Assembly (NCBI GenBank): GCA_035545855.1 | Contig: DASZXK010000083.1 | Span: 15,713 to 79,712 of the forward strand | Direction of reading: 5' to 3' | DNA from: DASZVB01 sp035545855 | GTDB taxonomy: Bacteria > Myxococcota_A > Polyangia > Polyangiales > Polyangiaceae | DNA: 64,000 nucleotides | In this document: in pieces, positions 24,442 through 32,592 of the stretch | Layout of the letters: each line of letters starts with the position of its first letter | Position numbering within the stretch: the first letter of the stretch is position 1 | Made by a program: the position numbers and the translations under genes | Notes under the pieces: model-generated | The model's input: the letters and a program-made list of their open reading frames with translations, nothing else | Database searches by the model: none | Told to the model about the DNA's origin: nothing

Positions 24442-25916
24442 GCGTGGCGCTCGGTCTGCGAGAGCGGGCGCGGCCATCGAACCTGAAGGTCGCGCTGAAG
24501 CGCACGCTCGGACCCGGCATCCGCCGGCTGACGCGGGCGCGAGAGCTCGAGCCCCTCCTGTGGGGGCTCGGGAGGGACGACGAAGGATTTCTCGTGACGG
24601 GTCGGGGCGGCATCCGTCTCCAGGACGTCCTGGACCGGTACGGCTCCCCGCTGTTCGTCGCGGACGCCTCGCGGCTCGACGAGAACATGGCCGCTTTTCG
24701 GCACGTCCCCCCGGGTGCACGGGCGGGTGTCGAGGTCTTCTATTCGTACAAGACGAACCCGGTGTCGGGCCTGCTCGAGCGCATGCACGCGGCCGGTGTC
24801 GGGGCGGAGGTCATCTCCGAGTACGAGCTCTGGCTGGCGGAGCGGCTCGGGGTGCCGGGCGACAAGATCGTCCTGAACGGACCGGGTCAGTCCCAGTCGG
24901 CCATCCGGCGAGCGGTGGAGATCGGCGCGCTCATCCAGCTGAACCACCGCGAGCAGGCGAACCTGGTCGCCGAGACGGCTCGCGCCGTCGGCCGGCGAGC
25001 GCGAGTCGGCCTCCGCGTGGTGGCGCCACTCGGCTGGGGGAGCCAGTTCGGGGAACCCATCGCGGGCGGCGAGGCGCTGTCGGCATTTCGGCAGCTCCTC
25101 GGCCTCCCGGAGCTCGACGTCGTCTCGGTGCATTCGCACATCGGTGGAGAACTGGCGACGGCGGACGCGACGGAAGCCTTCGTGGGCGCCGTCCTCGCCT
25201 TCTGCGTGACGCTCCGGAAGGAGCTCGACTTCGTTCCCGAGATCCTCGACGTCGGCGGGAGCCTCGCGTGCCCGACGGTGACGCGCCCCTCGGAGAGGGA
25301 GCAACGGTTGAATCGCACGTTCGGCATCGATGTGCCGCCGCGGAATCCGAGCTCGGTTCTCGGGATCCGCGAGTACGTCGACATCGTCGTGCGCCGGGTG
25401 GAGGAGTCTTGCGCGCGGCACCGGTGGGATCGGCCCCGCATCTTCGTCGAACCCGGGCGGGCCATGACGGGGAATACGCAGATGCTCCTCTGCCGCGTCG
25501 GCGCGCTGAAGAGCAGCGGCGCCGCGGGGCTCGTTCACGCGGTGCTGGACGCGGGCATCAACGTCGCCGAGCCGCTGCGAAACGAGCGTCATCAGATCTT
25601 CGTCATCGGGCCCGAGTCCCGGACGCACGAGGACTACCGGTTGGTCGGCCCCATCTGCACGCCGATGGACTCGCTCGCCTGGACCCGACGGCTCCCGCGG
25701 CTGACGCCCGGTACGACGCTCGCCATCATGGACGCGGGGGCGTACTTCGTCCCGTTCTCCACCTCCTTCTCGTTCCCGAGGCCGGCGATCGTGCTCCTCG
25801 ACAAGGGGCGCGCGACGCTGATCCGCCGGGGGGAGACCTTCGAAGATCTGGTCGGTCGGGACGTGACCGACGGAGCGCCGGCGAGGGCGACCGTCGCACG
25901 CGCCGTTCACGCGTAG
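24438..25916 (+). CDS. PLP-dependent decarboxylase, Orn/DAP/Arg class 2 (exosortase-A-associated type)
   Basis: This 492-residue fold-type III (alanine-racemase-like barrel) enzyme has VFYSYKTNPVSGL, where K105 is the predicted PLP Schiff base. SVHSHIGGEL packs against the ring, LDVGGSLACP binds the phosphate, and RIFVEPGRAMTGN follows. The substrate-binding GPICTPMDSL replaces the GPxCxSxD motif of diaminopimelate decarboxylase and is typical of the exosortase-associated subgroup. The N-terminal ~55 residues are an extra lead-in. Expected reaction: removal of the alpha-carboxylate of an amino acid that may be ACP- or glycan-linked. It overlaps the ACP gene by 4 nt and the converging GNAT gene by 10 nt at its 3' end, marking the end of this operon. 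Confidence 0.9.
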   Translation: MSVALGLRERARPSNLKVALKRTLGPGIRRLTRARELEPLLWGLGRDDEGFLVTGRGGIRLQDVLDRYGSPLFVADASRLDENMAAFRHVPPGARAGVEVFYSYKTNPVSGLLERMHAAGVGAEVISEYELWLAERLGVPGDKIVLNGPGQSQSAIRRAVEIGALIQLNHREQANLVAETARAVGRRARVGLRVVAPLGWGSQFGEPIAGGEALSAFRQLLGLPELDVVSVHSHIGGELATADATEAFVGAVLAFCVTLRKELDFVPEILDVGGSLACPTVTRPSEREQRLNRTFGIDVPPRNPSSVLGIREYVDIVVRRVEESCARHRWDRPRIFVEPGRAMTGNTQMLLCRVGALKSSGAAGLVHAVLDAGINVAEPLRNERHQIFVIGPESRTHEDYRLVGPICTPMDSLAWTRRLPRLTPGTTLAIMDAGAYFVPFSTSFSFPRPAIVLLDKGRATLIRRGETFEDLVGRDVTDGAPARATVARAVHA

Positions 25917-27025
25917 ACGGTATGCTCGCGCGGCCGATCCAGGTCGCTGTCGCCGCTCGTCACGTACCAGTTGTCCGCGACCGCGAGCAGGTCCTGCTCT
26001 TCCGGGGGCAGATCGATCGTCCGGCACATCATGGTCAGTCCACTCGCCCGCTCGAGGAAGCCATTCTGCTGGAGGGCGGCGCGAGTCCCCGGGCCGCGGA
26101 ACAGGCAATAGACGGCGACGACCCGATGCTTCGCGAGCTCGTTCACCGAGAGCGCGAGGAGTGCCGGAAGCTCCTTCGCCTCGCAGAGCAGATCGACGAT
26201 GAAGCCCGCCGGCTCTCCCCGGTGAGTCCCGACGCGGAGCATGGCCCACCCGATCGCGTCCTGCCCCCGCATGAACCACATCCCGAATGCGGATTCTCTT
26301 CTGGGGCAGGCGTCCCACCGCCAGCGGAGCCACGTCAGATCGCGTCGCACGATGACCGGCCAGTCCGCGGCGCAGCGGCGCCAGATTGCGTCCGCGCGCT
26401 CGTCGAATTCGGCCATCGGAACGAGGCGCCGTCCGAGGGCGCGGACCCGACCCGCGACGCGCACGGCGCGTCCGAGCGCTCGTCCTCCGGGACCGAGCAC
26501 CGCTGCGGCGCCGGGCCCGACGCGCTCCCGGAGAAAGGGCGCCGGATCCACGAGGTGCACCCAGAGCGGCAGGGTGCCCAGATGTTGCCAGCCGGCACGC
26601 GCGAAGGACTTCTGCGCCGCCTCGGACACCTCGGTCCCGGCGCCCAGCTCGGCGGCGCCGAGCGGGACCTGCGGGAGCACGGCGCCGATCCCCCGCATCC
26701 GCTGCGCGGGGCTCACCATCAGGTCGAGCGTCCAGGCGAGCGTCCGTTCCTGCTCTCGGATGCGCAGGCGCGCAAATACGGCGCCCTGGTGCGCCTCGAT
26801 GCGCCCCTCGTGACGGAAGATCCAGAGTGCCGGGCCCTTCGCCCTGGCGGCCGGGGCGTCGTCGTACAGCCAGCGGACCCACGCCGGATCCGCGAAGGCC
26901 GATCTCGGGCCGTACATCTTCGCGCGAAACTCGAGGACTTCTTCGCGTTCGGCCGGGGTCGTCTGCGTCACGGCGGCGAGGAGTTTCCGTGCGTAAGCGG
27001 AGGCACGTTCGGAGGGGCCGTTCAT
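25907..27025 (-). CDS. Double-GNAT acetyltransferase-like protein of polysaccharide loci
   Basis: This 372-residue protein from ATG 27025 has two GNAT-like halves. The N-terminal half contains LWIFRHEGRIEAHQGAVF and DLMVSPAQRMRGIGAVLP, which resembles the acetyl-CoA pyrophosphate loop (R-x2-G-x-G). The C-terminal half contains GWAMLRVGTHRGEPAGFIVDLL and the tail NWYVTSGDSDLDRP, common in GNAT-like proteins of exopolysaccharide clusters. An N-terminal helical stretch precedes them. It probably transfers an acyl or amino-acyl group to a sugar or small-molecule acceptor; the donor is not evident. It converges on the decarboxylase and is divergent from the ATP-grasp gene, with 53 bp between their starts. 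Confidence 0.75.
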   Translation of the reverse strand: MNGPSERASAYARKLLAAVTQTTPAEREEVLEFRAKMYGPRSAFADPAWVRWLYDDAPAARAKGPALWIFRHEGRIEAHQGAVFARLRIREQERTLAWTLDLMVSPAQRMRGIGAVLPQVPLGAAELGAGTEVSEAAQKSFARAGWQHLGTLPLWVHLVDPAPFLRERVGPGAAAVLGPGGRALGRAVRVAGRVRALGRRLVPMAEFDERADAIWRRCAADWPVIVRRDLTWLRWRWDACPRRESAFGMWFMRGQDAIGWAMLRVGTHRGEPAGFIVDLLCEAKELPALLALSVNELAKHRVVAVYCLFRGPGTRAALQQNGFLERASGLTMMCRTIDLPPEEQDLLAVADNWYVTSGDSDLDRPREHTVYA

Positions 27026-27078
27026 CCGGGGCGCGAGCCTAGCAGGCTGGCGTGACGTTTGCTGAAGGGTCCATCCCG

Positions 27079-28338
27079 ATGCACGACTCCGAAAGCCATG
27101 CCCTCCTGACGATGGCGCAGTACTCCGGCACGCTCGCTGGCGCTCGCTGCCTCGCGAGTCACGGGGTCTCCGTCACCATCGCCCAAGACGGCGTCCTCGG
27201 CGCCGCCGCGTGGTCCCACGCGGCGCGCCGTCGCGTCCGCTGCCCGTCGATGGCGGACGGCCGCCGAATGCTCGACTGGTTGGTCGCCTTCGGCGAGCGC
27301 GACCCCGGGGCCGTCTTGCACCCGACCTGCGACAACCTGGCCTGGCTCATCGCCCGCCACCAGGAAACCCTGGCCCCCCACTTCGCGCTGTACGTCCCGC
27401 CGTTCTCCGCCCTCGACGCGGTCCTCGACAAGCGGCGTCTCTACGATGCAGCGGTCGCGAATGGGCTCAGCGTGCCCCGGACGTGGGCCCCGTCGACCGA
27501 GCAAGAGGCCCTGGCGCTCGCCGACGGTAACGAGGCGCTCGTCGTGAAGCCACGCTCGCAGGTGTTCTTCACGACGATGAGCAAGGGGGCGATCGTCCGC
27601 GGCCGGACGGAGCTCTTGCGCGTCTTCCGCGAGCTCCGCGCTTCTCCGCACGAGCGGATGGTGCTGCACGCGACGCCGGACGTGGAGCTCCCCATTGTGC
27701 AGGAGTTCGTTCCCTCGGCGGCGCACGACGTGTACTCGATCACCGGGTTCGCCGATCGCGCGGGTCGCATCCACGGGGCGCGCGGCGCCGTGAAGATCCT
27801 GCAGCGGCGGGGACTCGGCGTCGGGTTGTGCTTCGAGACCGCGGAGGTCGAGCCGGCGCTTCTTTCCGGGCTCGAACGCCTGTGCCGCTCCGTCGGCTAT
27901 TTCGGCATCCTCGAGGCCGAGTTCGTCGCCGACGAAGACCGGAGACTGCTCATCGATTTCAACCCTCGCTACTACGGTCAGATGGGGTTCGACGTCGCGC
28001 GTGGAGTGCCGCTCCCGTGGATGCTGCACCTGGGGGCGCTCGGCCGGGAGGCGGAGATCGGGCGCGCCGTCGAGCCGCGCGCGAGCGCCTGGGACGGACC
28101 CACGTGCTACCGGGACGAGATTGCGCTCCGGTCGCTCCTCGCGCTCGGCCAGCTCGCGGGCAACGTCGAACCATCCGACGCCGGTCGATGGCGGAGCTGG
28201 CTCTCGAGGCATCGCGCGGATGCGGTGGATTCGTCCATCAGCGGGGAAGACATCGTGCCGGGCCTGATCGGAGCGATCGACGTCATGTACTCGATGGCCC
28301 GCCATCCTCGAAGCTCCATGCGAGAACTGCGGAAGTGA
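27079..28338 (+). CDS. ATP-grasp carboxylate-amine ligase-like protein
   Basis: ATG 27079 has GAAGGG 9 nt upstream; the longer GTG at 27052 lacks this. The 419-residue product shows an N-terminal Rossmann-like domain (MAQYSGTLAGARCLASHG, LHPTCDNLAWLIARH), then ATP-grasp parts: LVVKPRS with the ATP-binding Lys, IVQEFVPSAAHDVYSI, and the metal-binding segment ILEAEFVADEDRRLLIDFNPRYYGQ (Glu and Asn ligands). Such enzymes join a carboxylate to an amine or thiol through an acyl phosphate, and relatives are common in capsule and O-antigen loci. It is followed after 19 bp by a NadE-like gene on the same strand, so the two may add an amide or amino acid to the same intermediate. The substrate is unknown. 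Confidence 0.82.
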   Translation: MHDSESHALLTMAQYSGTLAGARCLASHGVSVTIAQDGVLGAAAWSHAARRRVRCPSMADGRRMLDWLVAFGERDPGAVLHPTCDNLAWLIARHQETLAPHFALYVPPFSALDAVLDKRRLYDAAVANGLSVPRTWAPSTEQEALALADGNEALVVKPRSQVFFTTMSKGAIVRGRTELLRVFRELRASPHERMVLHATPDVELPIVQEFVPSAAHDVYSITGFADRAGRIHGARGAVKILQRRGLGVGLCFETAEVEPALLSGLERLCRSVGYFGILEAEFVADEDRRLLIDFNPRYYGQMGFDVARGVPLPWMLHLGALGREAEIGRAVEPRASAWDGPTCYRDEIALRSLLALGQLAGNVEPSDAGRWRSWLSRHRADAVDSSISGEDIVPGLIGAIDVMYSMARHPRSSMRELRK

Positions 28339-28357
28339 ATTCGAAAGGCCGGTGAAC

Positions 28358-29335
28358 ATGACTTGGTCCAGGGAAGCGCTCGCGCTCGACGTGTCGGGCG
28401 CCATCGAACGCATCACCGCGACGATTCGCCGAGAAGTGCTCGGGAACTTCCGGAAAAAAGGCGCCGTCGTCGGATTGTCCGGAGGAGTCGACAGCTCCGT
28501 CGTGGCGGCGCTGTGCGTGAAAGCGCTCGGGCGAGAGCGGGTACTCGCGCTCTTCATGCCGGAGCGGGACTCCTCGTCGGACTCGCTCCGCCTCGGCCGC
28601 GAGATGGCGGAGCGACTCGGCGTCGAGAGCCTCGTCGAGGACATCGCGCCGGCGCTCACCGCGTTCGGCTGCTACGACCGGCAGATCGAAGCGATCCGGA
28701 CCGTGTTCCCGGAGTACGGCGCGGGCTGGAAGCACAAGCTGACGCTCCCGTCCCTGCTCGAGGGCGAGCGCGTCGGGGTCTCCCTCCTCACCGTCCAGTC
28801 GCCGGACGGCCAGCTCCGCACGTCGCGCCTGCCCGCGGCGGCGTACCTGCAGCTCGTCGCCGCGACGAATTTCAAGCAGCGCACGAGAAAGACCTACGAA
28901 TACTACCACGCCGACCGCTTGAACTACGCGGTCGCCGGAACGCCGAACCGGCTCGAGTACGATCAGGGCTTCTTCGTCAAAGGCGGGGATGGTCTCGCGG
29001 ATTTCAAGCCCATCGCGCACCTCTACAAGACGCAGGTTTACGCGCTCGCCGCCGCGCTCGACGTCCCGGAGGAGATCCGCGCGCGCCCGCCGACGACGGA
29101 CACGTATTCGCTCCCGCAAGGGCAGGACGAGTTCTATTTCTCGCTCCCATACGACAAGATGGATCTGTCTCTCTCGGCGTACGAACAGGGCGTCTCCGCG
29201 GAGGAGCTCGGCAGAGTACTCTCGCTCACTGCCGAGCAGGTCCTGCGGATCTACCGGGACATCGAGGCGAAGCGTCGGGTCGCGCGGTACCTCCACTCGG
29301 CCCCCGTGCTCGTGGAGCCCCTGCCCGGCAAGTGA
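28358..29335 (+). CDS. NadE-like ammonia-dependent synthase (PP-loop amidase-type ligase)
   Basis: ATG 28358 is 9 nt after AAAGG (28344-28348); a GTG at 28352 is too close to it. The 325-residue protein has the PP-loop VVGLSGGVDSSVVAAL, LNYAVAGTPNRLEYDQGFFVKGGDG and DFKPIAHLYKTQVYALA, as in ammonia-dependent NAD synthetase. It lacks the N-terminal nitrilase domain of glutamine-dependent NadE. It is longer than classic NadE (~275) and sits at the end of a glycan-modification island behind an ATP-grasp ligase, like the NadE-like paralogues in other polysaccharide clusters. I infer a dedicated amidation role rather than NAD synthesis, though housekeeping NadE cannot be excluded. Confidence 0.82.
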   Translation: MTWSREALALDVSGAIERITATIRREVLGNFRKKGAVVGLSGGVDSSVVAALCVKALGRERVLALFMPERDSSSDSLRLGREMAERLGVESLVEDIAPALTAFGCYDRQIEAIRTVFPEYGAGWKHKLTLPSLLEGERVGVSLLTVQSPDGQLRTSRLPAAAYLQLVAATNFKQRTRKTYEYYHADRLNYAVAGTPNRLEYDQGFFVKGGDGLADFKPIAHLYKTQVYALAAALDVPEEIRARPPTTDTYSLPQGQDEFYFSLPYDKMDLSLSAYEQGVSAEELGRVLSLTAEQVLRIYRDIEAKRRVARYLHSAPVLVEPLPGK

Positions 29336-29395
29336 CCGACGCCGGGCGGCGACCCGGAGGAGCGCGGCCCACGAGCGGAGCGGCGAGGCTTCGGG

Positions 29396-30067
29396 TCAGG
29401 GGGCTCCGTTCTCCTCGACGTGCCGGAGAAACCAGTCTCGCGCGAGACGGGCCGCTTCGTCGAGCGTGCCGGGCTCTTCGAACAGATGGGTCGCCCCGGC
29501 GACGATCGCGAGCTCCCGAGGGCAGGACAGCTCCGATAGCGCGATTCGATTGAGCTCGAGGACCTCCCTGTCTTCTTCCCCGACGATGAGGAGCGTCGGG
29601 GCACGCACCCGGGACAGGGAGCCCTCCGCGAGATCCGGGCGACCACCGCGGGAGACCACCGCAAAAATTTCGCCGGGGCGCGCGGCCGCTGCGACGAGCG
29701 CCGCAGCCGCGCCCGTACTCGCGCCGAAGTAGCCGCATCGAAGGCTCCGCGTGAGCTCCGAGTCGCGGACGAAGTCCGTGGCGACCCCCAGGCGGCGCGC
29801 GAGGAACGGAATGTCGAACCGGAGGTGGCCGTCGATCGCGTCCATGCGCTCTTCCGCTCGCGTCAGCAGGTCGAAGAGCAGCGTCCCGAGCCCCGCGTCC
29901 GACAGCCGCTTCGCGACCGATCGGTTCCGCGGACTTCCCCGGCTGCTCCCGCTCCCGTGCGCGAACAGGACCACTCCGCGTGCTCCGGCAGGGAGGGTCA
30001 GGTCACCTTCGAGGGTTTCGCGGCCGACCGCGATGGCGACGCTTCTTGTCGTCACGGAATTCGTCAC
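29396..30067 (-). CDS. Dienelactone-hydrolase-family alpha/beta hydrolase
   Basis: This is a 223-residue single-domain hydrolase; a second GTG at 30055 would shorten it by four residues. The predicted catalytic triad is S117 (YFGASTGAA), D166 (IVGEEDREV) and H194 (AGATHLFEE). The oxyanion region is FAHGSGSSRGSPRN, a signature of the small hydrolases often fused to or next to phosphoribosyltransferases. There is no signal peptide, so it should be cytosolic. The physiological substrate of this subgroup is unknown. It follows the histidine kinase at 30086 by 18 bp on the same strand, which places it in the signalling cluster rather than in the glycan island that converges on it. Confidence 0.83.
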   Translation of the reverse strand: MTNSVTTRSVAIAVGRETLEGDLTLPAGARGVVLFAHGSGSSRGSPRNRSVAKRLSDAGLGTLLFDLLTRAEERMDAIDGHLRFDIPFLARRLGVATDFVRDSELTRSLRCGYFGASTGAAAALVAAAARPGEIFAVVSRGGRPDLAEGSLSRVRAPTLLIVGEEDREVLELNRIALSELSCPRELAIVAGATHLFEEPGTLDEAARLARDWFLRHVEENGAP

Positions 30068-30085
30068 GGCTCGTCAGGACCGCTC

Positions 30086-30982
30086 TCAGGCGTCCTTGGT
30101 CTGGACTGCGGGCGCCTGGATGCGCCGGGTGTCGGTTCCGGGGGGCTCCACCTGTCTCGGAACTTCGACCCAGAAGTCCGATCCCTCCGACGGGCGGCTG
30201 CGGAAGCCGACGGTCCCCCCCATGAGCTCGACGAGCCGTCTCGTCACGAAGAGTCCGAGGCCCGTTCCGGGGATCTCGGAGTCCTCGCGCCCCGCGCGCT
30301 GGAAAGGACGAAAGATCGACGCCTGGTTCGCGAGGGGAATGCCGATCCCCGTGTCCGTCACGGTGACGCGGACGGTGCGAGGGCCCGGCGTGCACATCGA
30401 GAAGAGGACCAGCCCGCGATCGCGGTTGTACTTCACCGCGTTGGAGGTGAAGTTCAGGAGCACCTGGACGAACCGCGTGCGATCCACGAGGACGAAGAGC
30501 GGATCGTTCACGCGGCAGGCCCGCTCGAAGCGGACTCCGCGCCGCCGCGCCGCATCCGCCAGGGTGACCAGCACCTCGTCGAGGACGTCGTCCACGTTCA
30601 CCGCCTCCTGCTCGACCGAGAGCCCGCGGGCCTCGATGCGGGACAGATCCACGATGTCCTCGACGAGACGGACCAGGTGCTCTCCGCCCTTCAGGATGTT
30701 CTCGACGCGCTCCCGGTGGCGTGACGAAAGGGGCTCCTTCTTGTCTCGTTCGAGGAGCTGAGCGAATCCGAGCATCGAGTTCAGCGGCGTACGAAGCTCG
30801 TGACTCATCATCGACAGGAACTCCGTCTTCGCGTCGCTCTCGGCCCTGACGCGAGCGAGCTCCGCCGCTAGATTGACTCCGCTCGCGCCTCCCGCGGGAG
30901 GCACGCTCGAGATCCGCTCCGGTTCGGGCAGTCGCGAGGAAACGGCCGCCAGGTCCCCATCCATTCCGAGTGCGTCGCTCAT
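30086..30982 (-). CDS. Soluble hybrid-less sensor histidine kinase
   Basis: ATG 30982 has AGGAGAAAG upstream and gives 298 residues. After a ~50-residue low-complexity start with RISSVPP there is a standard HisKA box (MMSHELRTPLNSMLGFAQLL, H61) and a full HATPase_c domain: NFTSNAVKYN (N box), VTDTGIGIP (G1), FRPFQRAG (F box) and GTGLGLFVTRRLVE (G2). No membrane segment or recognised sensor domain is present, so the input must come through a partner, a mechanism that the sequence does not show. The nearest response regulator is the NarL-type gene at 31677-32345, transcribed in the same direction, with a CBS-pair protein between them. Confidence 0.88.
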   Translation of the reverse strand: MSDALGMDGDLAAVSSRLPEPERISSVPPAGGASGVNLAAELARVRAESDAKTEFLSMMSHELRTPLNSMLGFAQLLERDKKEPLSSRHRERVENILKGGEHLVRLVEDIVDLSRIEARGLSVEQEAVNVDDVLDEVLVTLADAARRRGVRFERACRVNDPLFVLVDRTRFVQVLLNFTSNAVKYNRDRGLVLFSMCTPGPRTVRVTVTDTGIGIPLANQASIFRPFQRAGREDSEIPGTGLGLFVTRRLVELMGGTVGFRSRPSEGSDFWVEVPRQVEPPGTDTRRIQAPAVQTKDA

Positions 30983-31207
30983 CGGCTTTCTCCTGACTGC
31001 CAAGATCCACCGGCGCAGCACAGCCGGCCATCCATGGATCTCGGGATCCGGTGCACAAAAAGCGGGGATGCCGCGCGACGTCAGCCCGCGGGGTCATGAG
31101 TATTTCTTCCCCCCGCAGCCCTCACTCACCTCCCCGGCCCGCCGCCCGCACGAACTCGGTGACGACCGGGACGCGGGGGCATTCGCCCGCCGCTCGACGC
31201 CGCGGGA

Positions 31208-31612
31208 TCATTCCCCTGTTTTCGACGCGCGCAGGACGTCGACGTAGCTCACTATTCCGACCAGGTCCGCGGTGTCCGGCGTGACGACGGGGACCGCTCC
31301 GATGCGATGCTCGACCATGAGATCGATGATTTCGTCCACGTCCGTCTCGGGATCGACCGCGATCACGTCCGCCGACATGACGTCGCCCACTGGCCGCTCC
31401 AGCAGCAGATCCAGATCTGGCCCGGCCTCCAGGAGAAGGCGAGACACGACGTCTCGGAGGTCCCGGTCGCTCACCATTCCGACGACCGCCCCATCGCTGG
31501 TCACGGGCAAATGGCGGACGTCGAGCTCGGCGAGCTTCCGCAGGGTGGAACGGATCGAGGTTCGCGCCGACACGGTGGTCGGCCTTCCGGTCATGATTTC
31601 GCTGGCGATCAT
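31208..31612 (-). CDS. CBS-domain pair protein
   Basis: ATG 31612 gives a 134-residue protein made almost entirely of two CBS motifs: MIASEIMTGRPTTVS to GMVSDRDLRDVV, then VGDVMSADVIAVDPET to LVGIVSYVDVLRA. Bateman modules of this kind bind adenine nucleotides or SAM and report energy or redox state; stand-alone forms usually act on partner proteins. Longer starts run into the region upstream of the neighbouring regulator gene and add only basic residues. A sigma-54-like element lies immediately upstream (31626-31641), almost too close for a normal leader. The CBS gene lies downstream of the NarL-type regulator by 64 bp and upstream of the soluble histidine kinase. Confidence 0.87.
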   Translation of the reverse strand: MIASEIMTGRPTTVSARTSIRSTLRKLAELDVRHLPVTSDGAVVGMVSDRDLRDVVSRLLLEAGPDLDLLLERPVGDVMSADVIAVDPETDVDEIIDLMVEHRIGAVPVVTPDTADLVGIVSYVDVLRASKTGE

Positions 31613-31625
31613 GTAGCGCGTGCCT

Positions 31626-31641
31626 TGCACGTTTCGTTCCA
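31626..31641 (-). promoter_or_regulatory. Weaker sigma-54-type promoter upstream of the CBS gene
   Basis: The minus strand reads TGGAACGAAACGTGCA, 10 of 12 positions of TGGCACG-N4-TTGCW, with both GG and GC at the correct spacing. The start site would fall about 2-4 nt before ATG 31612, implying an unusually short leader. Confidence 0.35.
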
Positions 31642-31676
31642 CACGAGCTCGGGGCGCGCCGTCTGCGCGGAGCCGA

Positions 31677-32345
31677 TCAGTCGAGCGACGTGAGTCCCTC
31701 GCGGATGGCGAACTTCGTGAGCTCCGCAACGGAGTGAAGGCCGAGTTTGTCCATGAGCTGCCGCCGGTGAGTCTCGACGGTCGTGACGGCGACGTTCAGC
31801 GTTGCCGCGATGCTCTTCGAGGTCCTGCCCTCGGCGAGGAGCTGGAGCACCTCGCGCTCGCGCGCGCTCAGCGCCTTCACCGCAGGGAATTCGCGGGGGG
31901 TCGGGCGCGACGGGACCGCGGACGAAGCGAAGCTCTCCACGAGCCCCTCCACGACCACGGACGTCACCGAGGGGCTCACGTACTTCCGACCGGAAATGAC
32001 CTCGCGGACCGCCAGCAGCAACTCCTCGGCGGAGCACGTCTTCAGCAGGTACCCGGATGCTCCTGCCGCGAACATGCCGGCGACGAACTTGCGGTCACCG
32101 TTCATCGAGAGTCCCACGACCTTGGCGCCGGGCACGGCAGCGAGGATCTGCGCGGTCGCGTCGATGCCGTTCAAGTCGGGCATGGTGACGTCCATGATCA
32201 CCAGATCCGGGCGGAGCTCTCGGGAGAGCGCGAGCCCCTCTCGTCCGGTTCCCCCGTCCCCGACCACCGTGAACCCCTCTCGCTCGAAGAGGCTCCGCAG
32301 GCCGTCCCGCACGATGCGGTGATCATCCACCAGGACAACGTTCAT
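31677..32345 (-). CDS. NarL/FixJ-family response regulator
   Basis: ATG 32345 gives 222 residues. The receiver domain opens with NVVLVDDH, has the phosphoacceptor D52 in DLVIMDVTMPDLNG, and ends with GYLLKTCSAEELL containing the conserved Lys. A linker follows, then a LuxR-type helix-turn-helix (LSAREREVLQLLAEGRTSKS to THRRQLMDKLGL, ~157-200). It should bind DNA as a phosphorylated dimer. Two histidine kinases are close: the PAS/GAF kinase divergently transcribed 247 bp away (32593) and the soluble kinase downstream (30086). The divergent arrangement makes the PAS/GAF kinase the more likely partner. Confidence 0.9.
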   Translation of the reverse strand: MNVVLVDDHRIVRDGLRSLFEREGFTVVGDGGTGREGLALSRELRPDLVIMDVTMPDLNGIDATAQILAAVPGAKVVGLSMNGDRKFVAGMFAAGASGYLLKTCSAEELLLAVREVISGRKYVSPSVTSVVVEGLVESFASSAVPSRPTPREFPAVKALSAREREVLQLLAEGRTSKSIAATLNVAVTTVETHRRQLMDKLGLHSVAELTKFAIREGLTSLD

Positions 32346-32592
32346 GGCTGACGTCCCGAGCGCGCCGACGGTATCGCGAAATCCCAGGATTCGACCAGGC
32401 ACCGGTCTCGGCGATCTCGTTTACGGCCGCATACGCATCGACGACCGCTGGCTCCGACTGAAAGATTCGTACGTGGGCTTCGGGGGTTCGCCTCGAGCGC
32501 AGTTTTTGCGCGGCACCCGACCAAAATGCTGCAGCGCTGGACTCCGCGATCGCGGTAGATCCTGACGGGGTGGCAAGCGCACGGGGGGACCT

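Noticed and set aside
20577..25916. Nonribosomal peptide synthetase cluster
   Set aside because: The ligase and carrier protein are separate, and no condensation, thioesterase or ketosynthase domain is present.
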